64,000 nt of DNA from Bradyrhizobium paxllaeri (GCF_001693515.2 NZ_CP042968.1:5208001-5272000); one strand, 5' to 3'; counted from the stretch's first letter, positions 29,806 to 40,577 are shown. The notes: generated by a model from the letters alone, not told the origin. Program-made: numbers and translations.

Positions 29806-29826
29806 TGCGCCTTCCCTCGTCGCTTC

Positions 29827-30927
29827 TCAACACTTGACGAAGCGGACATCGGACCGCAGCCAACCCAGGCATACTTCCTCGCCCGGTTCGAATGTCTGCT
29901 GCCCGGAAGCGACATGCTCGCGCACGATCACCATGCTGCTACCGACCCGCACTTGGTATTTGCGCAAGGGCCCGGCATAGATCATGTCGTCCACCTTGCC
30001 CGTGACGGACTGGCGCAGGTCCGCGTCGGCACGCTTCGGTGCCCCGGGAGCGGCAATGCAGACACGTTCCGGCCGGACCACAGCAACCGTGCCGGAAGGC
30101 TGCGCAGCGTCCGCTTCGATCTTGAAATCGCGGATTTCGAGGATGTTAGCCTCGCCGAGAAAGGTCGCTACGAAGCGCGTCGCAGGGCGGTCGTATAAGG
30201 CTTCGGGGGTGTCAGTCTGCTCAATCTGTCCAGCGCGCATGACGACGATGCGATCCGAAAGGGTGAGCGCCTCCTCTTGATCGTGCGTGACGCAAATGGT
30301 GGTCTTGCCGAATTCCCTGTGCAGGCTCTTAATCTCGCCCTGCATCTGCTCGCGAAGATTACGGTCGAGTGCGCCAAGCGGCTCATCGAGCAGTAGAATT
30401 GGTGGATCGGCGATCAGTGCGCGGGCGAGCGCCACGCGCTGCTGCTGCCCGCCGCTCAATTGCGACGGCATGCGATCGCCAAACTCGGCGAGACGCACGC
30501 GTTCGAGCATCCGGTCCACCCGCTTTACCCGGTCGGGGGCTTTCATGCCGCGCATTTCGAGCGGGAATTCAAGGTTACGGCGCACTGTCAGATGCGGAAA
30601 CAGTGCATAGTTCTGGAAGACGATACCTTGGTCGCGCCGGTAAGATGGCACTGCGGCCACCGACCTCCCCGAAATCAGGATATCTCCGTTGCTTGGCGCC
30701 ACGAACCCTGCGAGCAGCATTAGAGCCGTAGTCTTACCCGAACCGCTAGGACCTAGTATGGTTACAAACTCGCCTTGTCCAACTGTGAGCGACACGTCTT
30801 TAACTGCAGTAATTCGCGCGTACATCTTTGTGACATGACGAAACTCAATCTGCGCAGCTACGGGATTTTCATTCAATGCCGTCTCCTCGGAGGAAAATTG
30901 GGTGACGTTTCCAAGATGCAAGTTCAT
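29827..30927 (-). CDS. ABC importer ATP-binding protein (PotA type)
   Basis: The start is chosen at the ATG of MNLHLGNVTQF, which has GGAG nine bases ahead; the frame is open 42 codons further. Walker A GPSGSGKT, signature LSGGQQQRVALARALI, Walker B ILLLDEPLGALD and switch THDQEEAL are all intact, followed by a C-terminal TOBE-like regulatory domain. It would energise uptake through the fused permease. The substrate class (polyamine, amino-acid derivative or compatible solute) is not determined by sequence. Confidence 0.93.
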   Translation of the reverse strand: MNLHLGNVTQFSSEETALNENPVAAQIEFRHVTKMYARITAVKDVSLTVGQGEFVTILGPSGSGKTTALMLLAGFVAPSNGDILISGRSVAAVPSYRRDQGIVFQNYALFPHLTVRRNLEFPLEMRGMKAPDRVKRVDRMLERVRLAEFGDRMPSQLSGGQQQRVALARALIADPPILLLDEPLGALDRNLREQMQGEIKSLHREFGKTTICVTHDQEEALTLSDRIVVMRAGQIEQTDTPEALYDRPATRFVATFLGEANILEIRDFKIEADAAQPSGTVAVVRPERVCIAAPGAPKRADADLRQSVTGKVDDMIYAGPLRKYQVRVGSSMVIVREHVASGQQTFEPGEEVCLGWLRSDVRFVKC

Positions 30928-31037
30928 CAGAGTTACTCCAAAGACGGATGCGCGCGCATACCAATAATGGTGCGCGCCGACTATTGAAATCAGCGCGCCC
31001 CACTTAGCTGAGGACCTTGCACGAAGCGCAGGTCTCT

Positions 31038-31367
31038 TTAGAGAACGATCCACTTTTTCCAGCGCTGTTTTAATTGATCGAGGTTCGATAAACCATCAGA
31101 TCCGATCTCTGTGTACCACTTCACGTTAGTTGGGTAGCTGCCAGCAGCATAATCAGGATTGGTCGCAAGTTTGCGACCAATATCTTCAGGAATGCCCCTG
31201 TAGGCGTTGCGATTGCTTGGAGATTGAGCAAACAATTTGGCAAACGCGGCCTGACGGTCGGCACGGGCGGTCGACGCGATGAACTTTTGAGCGTTTTGCG
31301 CATTCGGACTACCCTTTGGAATGACCCAGTAATCCCTCCGTCCGCGGCCCACACCGGATGGGTACAC
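31038..31367 (-). pseudogene. ABC importer solute-binding protein, C-terminal remnant
   Basis: Only about the last 100 residues remain: DYWVIPKGSPNAQNAQKFIA, RNAYRGIPEDIGRKLATNPD and WYTEIGSDGLSNLDQLKQRW, characteristic of the C-terminus of PotD-type binding proteins. The 5' part was replaced near 31368 by NRPS adenylation-domain sequence, so there is no signal peptide or binding cleft. The importer therefore lacks its own receptor in this window and may be inactive. Confidence 0.75.
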
Positions 31368-32527
31368 CCGGCCTCACACCAAGCGCGATCAGATGATGCG
31401 CCAAGCGGTTCGCCCGTGCATTGAGCTCGTCATAGCTTAAGCGTTCGTCCGCATGAACCACCGCCACCGCATCCGGCGCTTGCCGCACCTGCGCCTCAAA
31501 CAGCTCATGGATGCACCGCTCCTACGGATAGGGTGCCGCCGTCCGGTTCAGCTCCTCCAAGAGGTATGCGCCTCGGAGGACAGCAGCTCAAACCGTGCGG
31601 CCGGCTGCTGCGCATCGGCTATTACAGCACACAACAAGTTTTGCAAATGCTGCGTCATCCGGTCGATCTGCTCGCGCGCAAAGCGACTGGCATCAAAGTG
31701 CATCCGAGAGGTCCCATCGAGAGCGCAAACCTCAAACGTCAGCAAATCACCGGATAGGGCAGTCTCAGAACTCGGACTCGAAGCTAGACTACCAGCGGCA
31801 GAACAGCAATTTGCTGTCACCGTCACGCCAATCGGCCAGGGTCGGCGCGATTGTAGCGCTTCCTTGACCCGCAAGGTTGGAGCGCGCGCGATAAGATCCC
31901 GCGGAAAAGTATCGTACTCCTTCAGATCCGCGCATTCGGCCGCGACCGCCCTGCGTACTCCTGCAAAATTACAACCGAGATCGATGGTCATTTGCATCGG
32001 CACGACAGGGGTAACAAGCACCTCCACCGCCTTCACCCCGGCTCGCGAACCATTCGTTGCGGGAGTCCACCCCAATTGAAGCTCGGATTCTCCCGTGATG
32101 CGGGCGAGATAGATCAGCCAAGCACTCAACAAGTACTTAGTACGATCAAATGGCGACAACTCGGCCAAAGCACTTGGAGTGAGCCAGGAACTCGACTGCA
32201 ATCTGGGCGAAGCCACAGTTTCCGAAGACGACAGAAACGGAAGCTGCAATGTCTTAAGCTGCTCAAGCCGCTGCCGCCAAAACTTCTCCCGAGGCGCCAA
32301 TATTCCATGGGCAACAGTTATGCTCCGCGCCTCCTCATCGCTCAAAATCGGGAGGCGATCGCCTACATTCAGACCGGACTGCCTCGCGAAGCGTCCGTGC
32401 ATCCAGAGTCAGACCGTCTGAGCTGGCAAACCAAACATCAACATCCTCTGTCCTTGGTATCCATACGACGAAGGCCGCCTGATCGACACATACGTGCAGG
32501 CGTGGCGAACTGTATGATGGGTGATGG

Positions 32528-34103
32528 TCAGGCGGCTTGCTGATCGTCGGGATTGCCGGCTTGGCGCAGAAGCTTCCATTCCCAAGGGAGCAGTTCGTGC
32601 AGACGCGAAGCAGGAAGATCGGCGATACGGGCCAGGACGTCGGCGAGCCAGGCCTTGGGATCGACGTCATTCAGGCGACAGGTCGTGATCATCGTCAGCA
32701 TGATGGCGGCGCGGTCGGCGCCGCGCATGCTCCCGGCGAAGGTCCAGTTGCGCCTTCCCAGGGCGATGCCGCGCAACGCTCTTTCGGCGGCGTTGTTGCT
32801 GAGGCAGATCCTGCCATCGTCGAGGAAGCGGGCAAAGTCGGCCCAGCGCCTGAGCATGTAATTCATGGGCTTCAGGACCTCGGAGGAGCGCGAGAGGGTT
32901 TCTCGCTCGCGGAGTAGCCAGTCGTGCATGTCGTCGAGCAGCGGCTTGCTTCTTTCCTGGCGCACAATACGCCGCTCGTCGGCGCTGCGGCCGTTGATAG
33001 CGCGCTCGATCTCGAACAGGGCGTCAAGACGCCTGACCGCCTCCAGCGCGATCGGGGAGACCGGTTTGCCTTTCTGTCCGTCCCGAGCGGTTTTCTTGAT
33101 ATCGGCCAGCTCGAAGAAGCCCCGCCGCGCATGGGCGAAGCAAAATGCCGGCGAAGGCGACCAGATGCTTCTGGGGATGCTCGCCCCGTCGATCGCTCGA
33201 GGCGTAATAGACCCCAGCCGGCGGCGCCGGCCCACCGTAGGGCCGGTCATCCCGCACATAGGTCCAGATCCGGCCGGTCGTGCACTTGCCCTTCGCCAAG
33301 ATGCGGATGGTGGTGTCGTCGCCATGAAGGCGCTCGGCTGCGAGTACATGACGCTCTATCAGCTGGAACAGCGGCATGACGGCGAAGGTTCCGTGGCCGA
33401 CCTGGTCAGCGAGCGTCGACAACGGCAGGTCGATCCTCTCGCACTTGAAGCGCGCGCTCTGGCGATTGAGCGGGATATGCATGCCGAACTTGTCGAACAG
33501 GATCGTCGCCAGCAATTGCGGACCGATGAAGCCGCGCGGCGTGGCATGGAACGGTGCCGGCGGCTGGCTGATCTTCTCGCAATCGCGGCAGGTGAACTTT
33601 TCCCGCACCGTCTCGATCAGCTTGAACCGGCGCGGGATCTCCTCCAGCGTCTCGGTCACATCCTCGCCCAGCTTCGCTAGACGCGATCCGCCGCAGCAGG
33701 CACAGCTCTTCGGGGCCTCGATAACGACGCGCTCGCGTTCGATGTCGTCCGGCCAGGGCTTGCGTACCGGCCGCTTGCGCGTGAAGGCGCGCACGCTCTG
33801 GGTTTTCGCCGCGGCGGCCCGCGCGGCAAGCTCATCCTCGCTCGCCGTGGTGGCGAGTTCTTCGAGCTCCAATTCCAATTGTTCGATCAGCCGCGCCGTG
33901 CGCTCGGAGCGCTGCCCGTACAGTTCGCGCTTGAGTTTCTCGATCCGCAACTCGAGATGCGCGATCAGCGCCGCGTTATCCGACAGCTCCGCCTGCGCGC
34001 TGGCAGCCATCGCCTCGGCTCGCAGCCGGGCCTCACGCTCGGCTTGCAGCGCTGCCAGGGCACTGACAAGGTCCGATGGAAGATCGTCCGGCTTCGCTAT
34101 CAT
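32528..34103 (-). pseudogene. IS66 TnpC transposase, inactivated by a short deletion
   Basis: N-terminal part (34103 to 33150) has the coiled-coil leucine-rich start, the zinc-finger-like CACCGG...CRDC and the DDE domain start; the C-terminal part (to 32528) has CFAHARRGFFELAD and ICLSNNAAERALRGIALGRR. Compared with the second IS66 copy, about 70 bp (the segment that encodes YSGFEPLFDPQRK) is missing near 33152, between short GCCGG repeats, which shifts the frame. Confidence 0.85.
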
Positions 34104-34148
34104 GAAGCCATTGAATCAGATCAAGCAGCAGATTCAAACCAAAAACGG

Positions 34149-34496
34149 CTATCCGACCCGCGTCGGACGCTGGGTTTCTTGCGGGTTGCGCCAATCGATT
34201 CCGGACAACAGGTAGCTCATCTGAGCCGGCGAGATCGTCACAGCTTCGCCCGCAACCGATGGCCAGACGAACCTTCCTCTCTCGAGTCTCTTAATGAACA
34301 GGCATGCTCCCTGGCCATCGTGCCAGATTACCTTCACAAGATCGCTTCGGCGACCGCGGAAGACGAACAGATGACCGCTGAGCGGGTCCTTGCGCAGCAC
34401 CTCCTGCACCTGGAGTGCCAACGACGGAAAGCCTCGGCGCATATCCGTGTAGCCTGTCGCGAGCCACACTCGCGCGCCCGTCGGAACCGGGATCAT
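34149..34496 (-). CDS. tnpB: IS66 accessory protein TnpB
   Basis: 115 residues, [20 protein letters not shown], then the conserved [20 protein letters not shown] and [15 protein letters not shown]. This is the standard IS66 Orf2, needed with TnpA and TnpC for transposition. Its ATG overlaps the tnpA stop (ATGA). Confidence 0.92.
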   Translation of the reverse strand: MIPVPTGARVWLATGYTDMRRGFPSLALQVQEVLRKDPLSGHLFVFRGRRSDLVKVIWHDGQGACLFIKRLERGRFVWPSVAGEAVTISPAQMSYLLSGIDWRNPQETQRPTRVG

Positions 34497-34897
34497 CGGC
34501 GTACCAAAGCATCGAGAACGCGACGCAGTGCGTCTCCATCAACGTCGCCATCGACCCGGATCCGGTGCCCGCTACCAAGATCAATCTCGATGATGCCCTG
34601 GCTCTTCCGTCGACGCGCCGCCGTCGTCGTCAATGGCGCTTCGGCGGCCACCTCCCCCGGCGGCACAGACGACCCAATCTCGACCGGCACGAACGGCGCT
34701 ATACTCGCTTCAGCGTGTTTGCAAAGCTCCTTGCGCCACCTGAACAGCTGGCTCACATGAAGCCCGGCCATGCGAGCCACCTCGGAAACACTGGCGCCGG
34801 GCTCGAGCGATGCTGCAACAAGCCGCTCTTTCTCATCCTGCGACCACCGGCGCCGCCGCTCGACCGATGTGATCACCTCCGCCCGCGAAATCGTCAT
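34493..34897 (-). CDS. tnpA: IS66 accessory protein TnpA
   Basis: The start is at the ATG of [18 protein letters not shown] (TAGGAGAA ahead), since codons further upstream run past the element end. 134 residues with an N-terminal helix-turn-helix ([20 protein letters not shown]) and the C-terminal [18 protein letters not shown] conserved in IS66 Orf1. Confidence 0.9.
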   Translation of the reverse strand: MTISRAEVITSVERRRRWSQDEKERLVAASLEPGASVSEVARMAGLHVSQLFRWRKELCKHAEASIAPFVPVEIGSSVPPGEVAAEAPLTTTAARRRKSQGIIEIDLGSGHRIRVDGDVDGDALRRVLDALVRR

Positions 34898-35743
34898 AGC
34901 GCTTCTCCTAGGATTACCCCTAGGACCTGCAGCGATCGCGTTCGTCAAACAAGGCGGCCCTTGGCGGAGGGATACTGTCCTTGTCGCCACACGCCAGTTG
35001 CTGCGGCGGATGTCAACCAGGACCCTGCCGGAAGGCCGCAGCGTGTAGCCGCCACGTCCAAGCGTCTGACTGCGACAACATCATCTCGCCTTGGGCAGAC
35101 ACTCCAAGGCGCGTGTGATCGTTGAGAGATCTTGCGCGGATCGACTCCATCGTAGACAGCCCGCAGCATTTGGGCGTCGACGCCTCGGAAAGACACTTCC
35201 GTCCACTAGCCCTTGCAGACCAGCATGGAGTTCTCCGTTCGTTAAGCCAGCTACAAGCTCGCGGAAACCTTCGACAGCGGCTTCATGGCATTTGAGGTTC
35301 AGCGCCAACGCCGTATCGGTTGGCGCAATGGAAACTTGGCGCTCACCACCAACTCACCCCTATTAACACCATCATCTATACGGTGCCACGCGATGGCATA
35401 GTCGGTCTCTTGGGCCGGTCGCCCAAAGGCATCGAATGATCTCCCGCATGCCGTGGCAACGCACCGTCTTGGTAAATGAAAGCGCCTCGACTGACGCGGG
35501 TAAACACATCCGGTGGCAATGTGAATGGACTTCCTACGGAAAATATCCACTCTACGGGGTCAGCATTCATCAACGCGGAGAGCTCTTCAACAGTCTCTAC
35601 ACACAAGATATTAGCGCGAGAAGCCCAGTCCCCGAATATGGCGTCGGCACACAGCGCCGCGCAGAGACATGACCCATCTTACTTACTAGCTGAGCACATC
35701 TGATAGCTAGCGTACCACTACCAACAAAGATGCTGGAGCGAAT

Positions 35744-36783
35744 TGATGCGGCTGCAGGTACTTGCGTATCCCAATCGTTCGGTTTGCAAGCGTCTGCGAG
35801 CACCGAAGCAAACCAAGGTTACATGTTCAGCTACTCCATGCTGTAGGTTGGGAGCTCTCGCAATATGCCCGCACCACATCGCGATTTAATCCGGTCACAC
35901 CGGTTTTGCATTCGCTCGGGAGTAACCGGACTGAATGCTAATCAACGCCGGCCCGCCTTGCGAGGTATCCAGCGCAATCAACAACAGCGGCACCCGTGAT
36001 GGAAACGGCAAAGCTTCAGTTGATGAAGTCGCACTCAGCAGCGCAGCCTCCATCGCGTGGATTTGGATCAGTCGAGCAAGCTTCATTTGTATCCCTAGGC
36101 GGGCAGACTGCGGGGACCGCCCATGATCGCAACAGATCCTTCCCGTCTCACCGCAATCAGCGTGCCACCCAAACCCTTGAGCAGGCCCTGCTTGAAAAGG
36201 AACAAATCCATACGCTTAGCTCCGAGACGGAGAATACTTAAGCGTTAGTGTCGAGTTGCGAACATAACGTCCTCAACTGGACATGGCTTAACACGACAAT
36301 ACAGCGCTCAAATGACGAAGGAGAGCTCTTGAGGCGAACTTGCACGTCTGCTTAAGGATGACGCCCAAAGCATAACGAGGTCCCCTGGCTTTAACTTGAC
36401 AACAATCTTGTCTTGAAACGTTTCTGTAATCAGCGCCTGAATACCAGATCCGCCGCTCAAAGCCCTTATTCAATCGGAGCATTTCAAACTCGCCAGGCGA
36501 TCTTAAGCAATTCGCTCCCTGAAGCAGTCGCACAACACTCAAGAGCAGGTTTGGTCAACACTGCCGATACTATCGCCCTGACATTCACATCGCGCTCGAG
36601 GACGAACGAATAGCTTCTATTCGCTTTGGTCATAACACTCCCCAGCAAAAGGGCCCTCTGTCGTTCATTCGCCCTATTCCAGCTTTAGAGACGCTCTCCC
36701 TCAAAACAATTCTACACCTTCGTGTGAATACTGATGAGATGCCGGGGGGCTGACCGGCGCGATGCCAATCAGCTGCAGCCAAG
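35744..36783. other. Long stretch with no recognisable intact gene
   Basis: Minus-strand pieces such as IQALITETFQDKIVVKLKPG (near 36450-36380) and YSFVLERDVNVRAIVSAVLT (near 36600-36540) look like decayed coding sequence, possibly of one gene upstream of the NRPS relic, but I cannot assign a family. No promoter motif was identified. Confidence 0.35.
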
Positions 36784-38652
36784 CTAAATAACGCTAGGCT
36801 GCGTGGATGCGGCCAGCCATCCTTTAGTCTGGCCTGCCGTCGAGATCTGACCGAATTCGATGGCCTGCTGGTCGAACAGCCCGCGATAGACGCCGCCCGG
36901 CCGCGCGATCAGCGCGGCGTGGGTGCCCTGCTCGACGATCTCGCCGCGGTCGAACACCAGGATGCGATCGAGGCTGCGCACCGTTGACAGCCGGTGTGCG
37001 ATCATGATCGAGGTGCGTCCCTTCATCAGCCGCTCCATCGCCTCTTGGATCAGCGCCTCCGATTCCGAATCGAGGCTCGAAGTCGCCTCGTCCAGGATCA
37101 AGACCGGTGCATCCGCCAGGAACGCGCGCGCCAGCGCGACACGCTGCCGCTCGCCGCCCGACAGCTTTACGCCGCGCTCGCCCACCAGCGTGCCGTAGCC
37201 CTTCGGCAGGTGCAGGATGAAGTCATACGCATTCGCGAGCCGTGCCGCTTGCTCGATTGCCGCCATGCTGGCGCCGGGCCGCCCATAGGCGATGTTCTCT
37301 GCCAGGGAGCGGTGAAACAAGATTGGCTCCTGCTGCACAATCGCAATTTGGCTGCGCAACGATTGCTGCGTTGCTTTCGCGATATCCTGGCCGTCGATCA
37401 GGATACGGCCGCCAGAGACGTCGTAGAGCCGCTGCACCAGCTTGACGAACGTGGTCTTGCCGGAGCCGGAACGGCCGACCAGACCGACCCGCTCGCCGGC
37501 GCGGACGTCAATCGACAATCCGTCGTAGAGCGGCGCGTGATGCCCGACATAAAGGAAAGTCACATCTTCGAACGTGATCCTTCCGCCCTGAATGTCTATC
37601 GGCTTGGCATCGGGCGCATCAACAATGCCGATCGGCTCGCTATGGATGGTAACAAGATCCTCCATGTCGTTCACCGAACGCTGCAGATTATTGATGTGCA
37701 AGCCGACTTCGCGCAAATAGGCGTGGATGACGTAGTAGCTCGTCAGCACGTAAGTGACGTCGCCCGTCGAGGCGCGTCCCGCTATCCAGAGCAGGATGGC
37801 GCCGCCGATCACGGAAGCGCGGAAGCACAGCAGCATCACAAGCTGCACTGTGCTGGTGGCGCTGTAACGCAGCCAGCTGCGCAGTAGCCGCTTCCGCCAG
37901 CGGCTGACGACACGGTCAAGCCGAGCATCCTCGCGCTCCTCCGCCGCGAAGGATTTCACCACAGCGTTGCAGGTGAGCGAGTCTGCCAACGTGCCGCCGA
38001 GCTTGCTGTCCCAGGTGTTGGAGACGCGCGCCGCCGACGCGATATAGCCGATCGTGAATGCCATTGTCATCGCGACGAAGATCACCGCGCCGAGGCCGAT
38101 CACCCCGCCGAGGATCGGCCAACGCAGACCGAGCAGGATCATCGAGCCCACGAGCACGGCCAGGGACGGCAACAACGCCATCAGGATCGTGTTGTTGAGC
38201 AGGTCGAGGGCCCATATGCCGCGCGTGATCTTGCGTCCGGTGGAGCCGGCGAAAGAGTTGGCGTGCCAGTCAGTCGAGAACCGCTGCACCCGCATGAAGG
38301 CCTCGCGCGCCACATCCGACATCGTCTTCAGCGTGAACGGCACGATCGCCTGCAAGCCTGTAAACCGGAATATGATCGAAAGCAGGCCGAGCGCGAGGAT
38401 GCCGCCGAAGGCGACGAACGCCGCCTGCCGTGCTGCCCGGTCCGACGGACCTGATGTCAGCGCGTCGACCAAGTGGCCGGAATAGACCGGCATGAACAGG
38501 TCGGCCACCGTCGCGCCTAAGAAGCCGAGGAGGACGATCGCGACCCGGACGGGCTGCCTCAGCCAGTGACGGAACACGAACGGGATCACCACGCCGATTG
38601 CGGTGGGTGGTTTGTCACCTTGAACCATCATGGCGCCAGCGGTTTCTGCCAC
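36784..38652 (-). CDS. ABC-type exporter, fused membrane and ATPase domains (MsbA-like)
   Basis: 622 residues: six membrane helices (about 25-310), then an ATPase domain with GRSGSGKTT, signature VKLSGGERQRVALARAF, Walker B VLILDEATSSLDSE and H-loop AHRLSTV, all intact. It works as a homodimer half-transporter exporting lipids, glycans or peptides. The first codon is GTG (38652); the ATG at 38631 is a plausible alternative, neither having a strong ribosome site. It lies next to the dead NRPS, so it might once have exported its product (inference). Confidence 0.9.
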   Translation of the reverse strand: MAETAGAMMVQGDKPPTAIGVVIPFVFRHWLRQPVRVAIVLLGFLGATVADLFMPVYSGHLVDALTSGPSDRAARQAAFVAFGGILALGLLSIIFRFTGLQAIVPFTLKTMSDVAREAFMRVQRFSTDWHANSFAGSTGRKITRGIWALDLLNNTILMALLPSLAVLVGSMILLGLRWPILGGVIGLGAVIFVAMTMAFTIGYIASAARVSNTWDSKLGGTLADSLTCNAVVKSFAAEEREDARLDRVVSRWRKRLLRSWLRYSATSTVQLVMLLCFRASVIGGAILLWIAGRASTGDVTYVLTSYYVIHAYLREVGLHINNLQRSVNDMEDLVTIHSEPIGIVDAPDAKPIDIQGGRITFEDVTFLYVGHHAPLYDGLSIDVRAGERVGLVGRSGSGKTTFVKLVQRLYDVSGGRILIDGQDIAKATQQSLRSQIAIVQQEPILFHRSLAENIAYGRPGASMAAIEQAARLANAYDFILHLPKGYGTLVGERGVKLSGGERQRVALARAFLADAPVLILDEATSSLDSESEALIQEAMERLMKGRTSIMIAHRLSTVRSLDRILVFDRGEIVEQGTHAALIARPGGVYRGLFDQQAIEFGQISTAGQTKGWLAASTQPSVI

Positions 38653-38799
38653 ACACGGCGTAAGACTCTTTCGATCCAGACTCGATTTGCCCTAGTTGGC
38701 GCTGCCGTTCGAGGCGACCCAATGATGCCCTGAATCTGTGGACTCCGATCGAAATCTTCTGCCCATTTCGCCCCCCTTTTCGCGAGGGTAGCTGAAGCG

Positions 38800-38920
38800 G
38801 TTCAAGCTTTGAGGGTTCCACAGCATGAGAGCATCGATCTGAGACATCGGCCAGCCCTGCGCGATCTGTTCGAGAGTTTGTGTGAGCCATGCATGCGGAT
38901 CGACGTCATTCATTGTCGGC
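38800..38920 (-). pseudogene. IS66 TnpC C-terminal fragment
   Basis: MNDVDPHAWLTQTLEQIAQG, then WPMSQIDALMLWN, matches the last 35 residues of TnpC (compare DVDPKAWLADVLARIADLPA in the two IS66 copies) but is from a different IS66 lineage. Nothing else of the element remains. Confidence 0.6.
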
Positions 38921-39224
38921 CGTCTGCAGAAGCGGCGATGGCCGCCTAGGTTCGGCCGCCACCCTGGCTGTGCGTAAGCGGTGCATTTTGATAACGAAGA
39001 TTCGTTCAGCATTTTTCGTGTAGACCGTTAAGACCGTCAGAGTGTTTGCGTCATGGATCGCGGCGCGGCTTCACCTGGAAGATCACGTCCGCCTCGATCC
39101 GGCCCGAGGTCACCCCAATTTGAACCTCCGACCTGCCGCAAACGATCCAGCGCTGTGCTCGATGGTTTCTAGTTGCCACTGGCCCGCCGGAGAAATGGAC
39201 GAATTGGCCAATGAGCAATTCCGC

Positions 39225-40424
39225 CTACGATCCTTTTTCATATTTTCTCTTCCGGCGCCTGCGCTTTGATTCTTTCGGAAGCCCGTCTTGCGGAGTTGCA
39301 CAAAGAGCCCCGTAGCAAGCCTTCTTGCCCTTGTAGTTGGCAAGCGCTTGGACCAACAGCGACACAACCTGCTGTTTCAGTTTGTCGGGGATAGGCTTAG
39401 GACCGTCCAACGACTTCAGCGCCACGTCGACCAACTCGATCGCGTGATCCTTGTTGCCGCTCTCATAATAATACTGAGCGACCGCCCCATAGGACAGGAA
39501 CTTGGAGCCGTCGCCGCGTTGCGGAGGATTCAGTGCCAGGATGTGTTCGGACAACTCCTTGCCCATGGCAAAGCGCTCGGCAGGCGGGAAGTGAGAGTTG
39601 TCATTCGCCGGATCGAAGAGTTGGCGCATCGCCCCGGCCATCCACAGCTCGGATTTTTTATCGATCGCATCGCGAACCAATTGGCGCATGACTGGCAAGC
39701 CAGTCTGCAAGTCGCGCATTTTGTGAAGCAACAGATCCGCATGGACCACGCGGAAGTTGACGTCGTCCGGCATCACAGCGACGGCCTCTTCAACCGCCGA
39801 AAGCGCCTTCGCCCAATCCTCCGCCTTCATCGCCGGCGTAAGTTTGGCGAAGATCGGCTCAGTCAACGCTCGCTTGCGCGTCATTTCGTGCATTGTGCGT
39901 TCGCCTTCGGCGATCCGCTCTGTATCGGCGGCTCTAGCTTCATCGCTGGTGCGCCAGCCGCCGTTAAGAATTTTTGGCAGAACGTCATGGAGTTGCGTTG
40001 GAAAACCGATAAAGGCGATGTGGCCGTCACTGTCGACGACGAAGGAGGTGGGAATCCCGACAGAAAGGCTGGGATCCATCCAAAGCTTGTTCATATTGCC
40101 TGTGTAGTCGAATCCGATCCGGTAGTTAAGATTCGGAAACTTTTCGGTCAACCATGCGTCCAACTTGCTTCGGGCCTCGTCCGCCGTTCGAGCGCGTTCA
40201 TAAGCTGCGACTCCGAGGACCTCAACTCCGCTGTCTTTGTATTTCTCTTGCAACTGCACCAGATGGGGCAGCGCCGCCACACAGGGTGCGCACCAAGTTG
40301 CCCAAAATTCGACGATGTACACTTTTCCCGGTTGAAAGGTCGTGAGGGGCTGACCACGCAGCCAGTTCTCCACCTTGATCGGAGGAGCTGGGGACTCCAT
40401 GCGCAGCACCATGTTATTCTCCAT
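39225..40424 (-). CDS. TlpA-like thioredoxin-fold protein with helical C-terminal extension
   Basis: 399 residues. The N-terminal 160 form a TlpA/ResA-type thioredoxin domain with the redox pair C45APC48 in FWATWCAPCVAALPH and the cis-Pro loop GIPTSFVVD. The remaining 240 residues are helical, TPR-like (ALSAVEEAVAVMPDDVNFRV), with a very basic tail (ESKRRRRKRK). There is no clear signal peptide, so it may be cytoplasmic, unlike classical TlpA. The ATG at 40412 has GGAG ahead and could be the true start. A sigma-54 promoter with a NifA site lies upstream, which implies symbiotic expression. Confidence 0.88.
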   Translation of the reverse strand: MENNMVLRMESPAPPIKVENWLRGQPLTTFQPGKVYIVEFWATWCAPCVAALPHLVQLQEKYKDSGVEVLGVAAYERARTADEARSKLDAWLTEKFPNLNYRIGFDYTGNMNKLWMDPSLSVGIPTSFVVDSDGHIAFIGFPTQLHDVLPKILNGGWRTSDEARAADTERIAEGERTMHEMTRKRALTEPIFAKLTPAMKAEDWAKALSAVEEAVAVMPDDVNFRVVHADLLLHKMRDLQTGLPVMRQLVRDAIDKKSELWMAGAMRQLFDPANDNSHFPPAERFAMGKELSEHILALNPPQRGDGSKFLSYGAVAQYYYESGNKDHAIELVDVALKSLDGPKPIPDKLKQQVVSLLVQALANYKGKKACYGALCATPQDGLPKESKRRRRKRKYEKGS

Positions 40425-40561
40425 GACTTTGCCAAACGTTGCGCGACTTTTTGCGCCAGCTTATCTCTCTCAGAACGGGGCACACGGGTTCAAGGGAAGG
40501 AGCATCGCTCGTCTTGCGCTCTGGATGCACTCAGCCCTGACTCAGTGTTGCTGGTCTCAAC

Positions 40562-40577
40562 AGCAACTGCCGTGCCA
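40562..40577 (-). promoter_or_regulatory. Sigma-54 (RpoN) -24/-12 promoter
   Basis: Minus strand TGGCAC, five bases, TTGCT: full consensus match, about 140 bp upstream of the TlpA-like gene. The core is nearly identical to the one before the cytochrome c peroxidase gene. Confidence 0.88.

Larger units (their letters stand above)
32457..34975 (-). mobile_element. IS66-family insertion sequence, copy 1
   Basis: 2519 bp, bounded by related inverted ends beginning GTATCC and flanked by an exact 8-bp duplication TGTCCTTG (32449-32456 and 34976-34983). It carries tnpA, tnpB and a damaged tnpC, and interrupts the NRPS relic within its formyltransferase-like region: the host frame is continuous (VATRT/EDVDVWF) when the element and one repeat are removed. 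Confidence 0.88.
31370..35743 (-). pseudogene. NRPS relic: formyltransferase-like, condensation and adenylation domains, split by IS66
   Basis: Reading from 35743 down: IFVGSGTLAIRCAQLVS and VEWIFSVGSPFTLPPDVFTR (formyltransferase Rossmann fold), IAWHRIDDGVNRGELVVSA (HxxD-type catalytic segment), LALNLKCHEAAVEGFRELVA, then VATRT at the IS66 edge. Beyond the element: EDVDVWFASSDGLTLDARTL, GLNVGDRLPILSDEEARS, and a condensation domain to about 31560. The start of an adenylation domain (ELFEAQVRQAPDAVAVVHAD, read across frames) ends at about 31370 where the solute-binding-protein remnant begins. Frameshifts occur throughout. An N-terminal F domain recalls LgrA-type initiation modules. Confidence 0.68.

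Noticed and set aside
34112..34127. TTGAATCAGATCAA, near FixK box
   Set aside because: One half-site is wrong and the same sequence occurs at the same place in both IS66 elements, between tnpC and tnpB.
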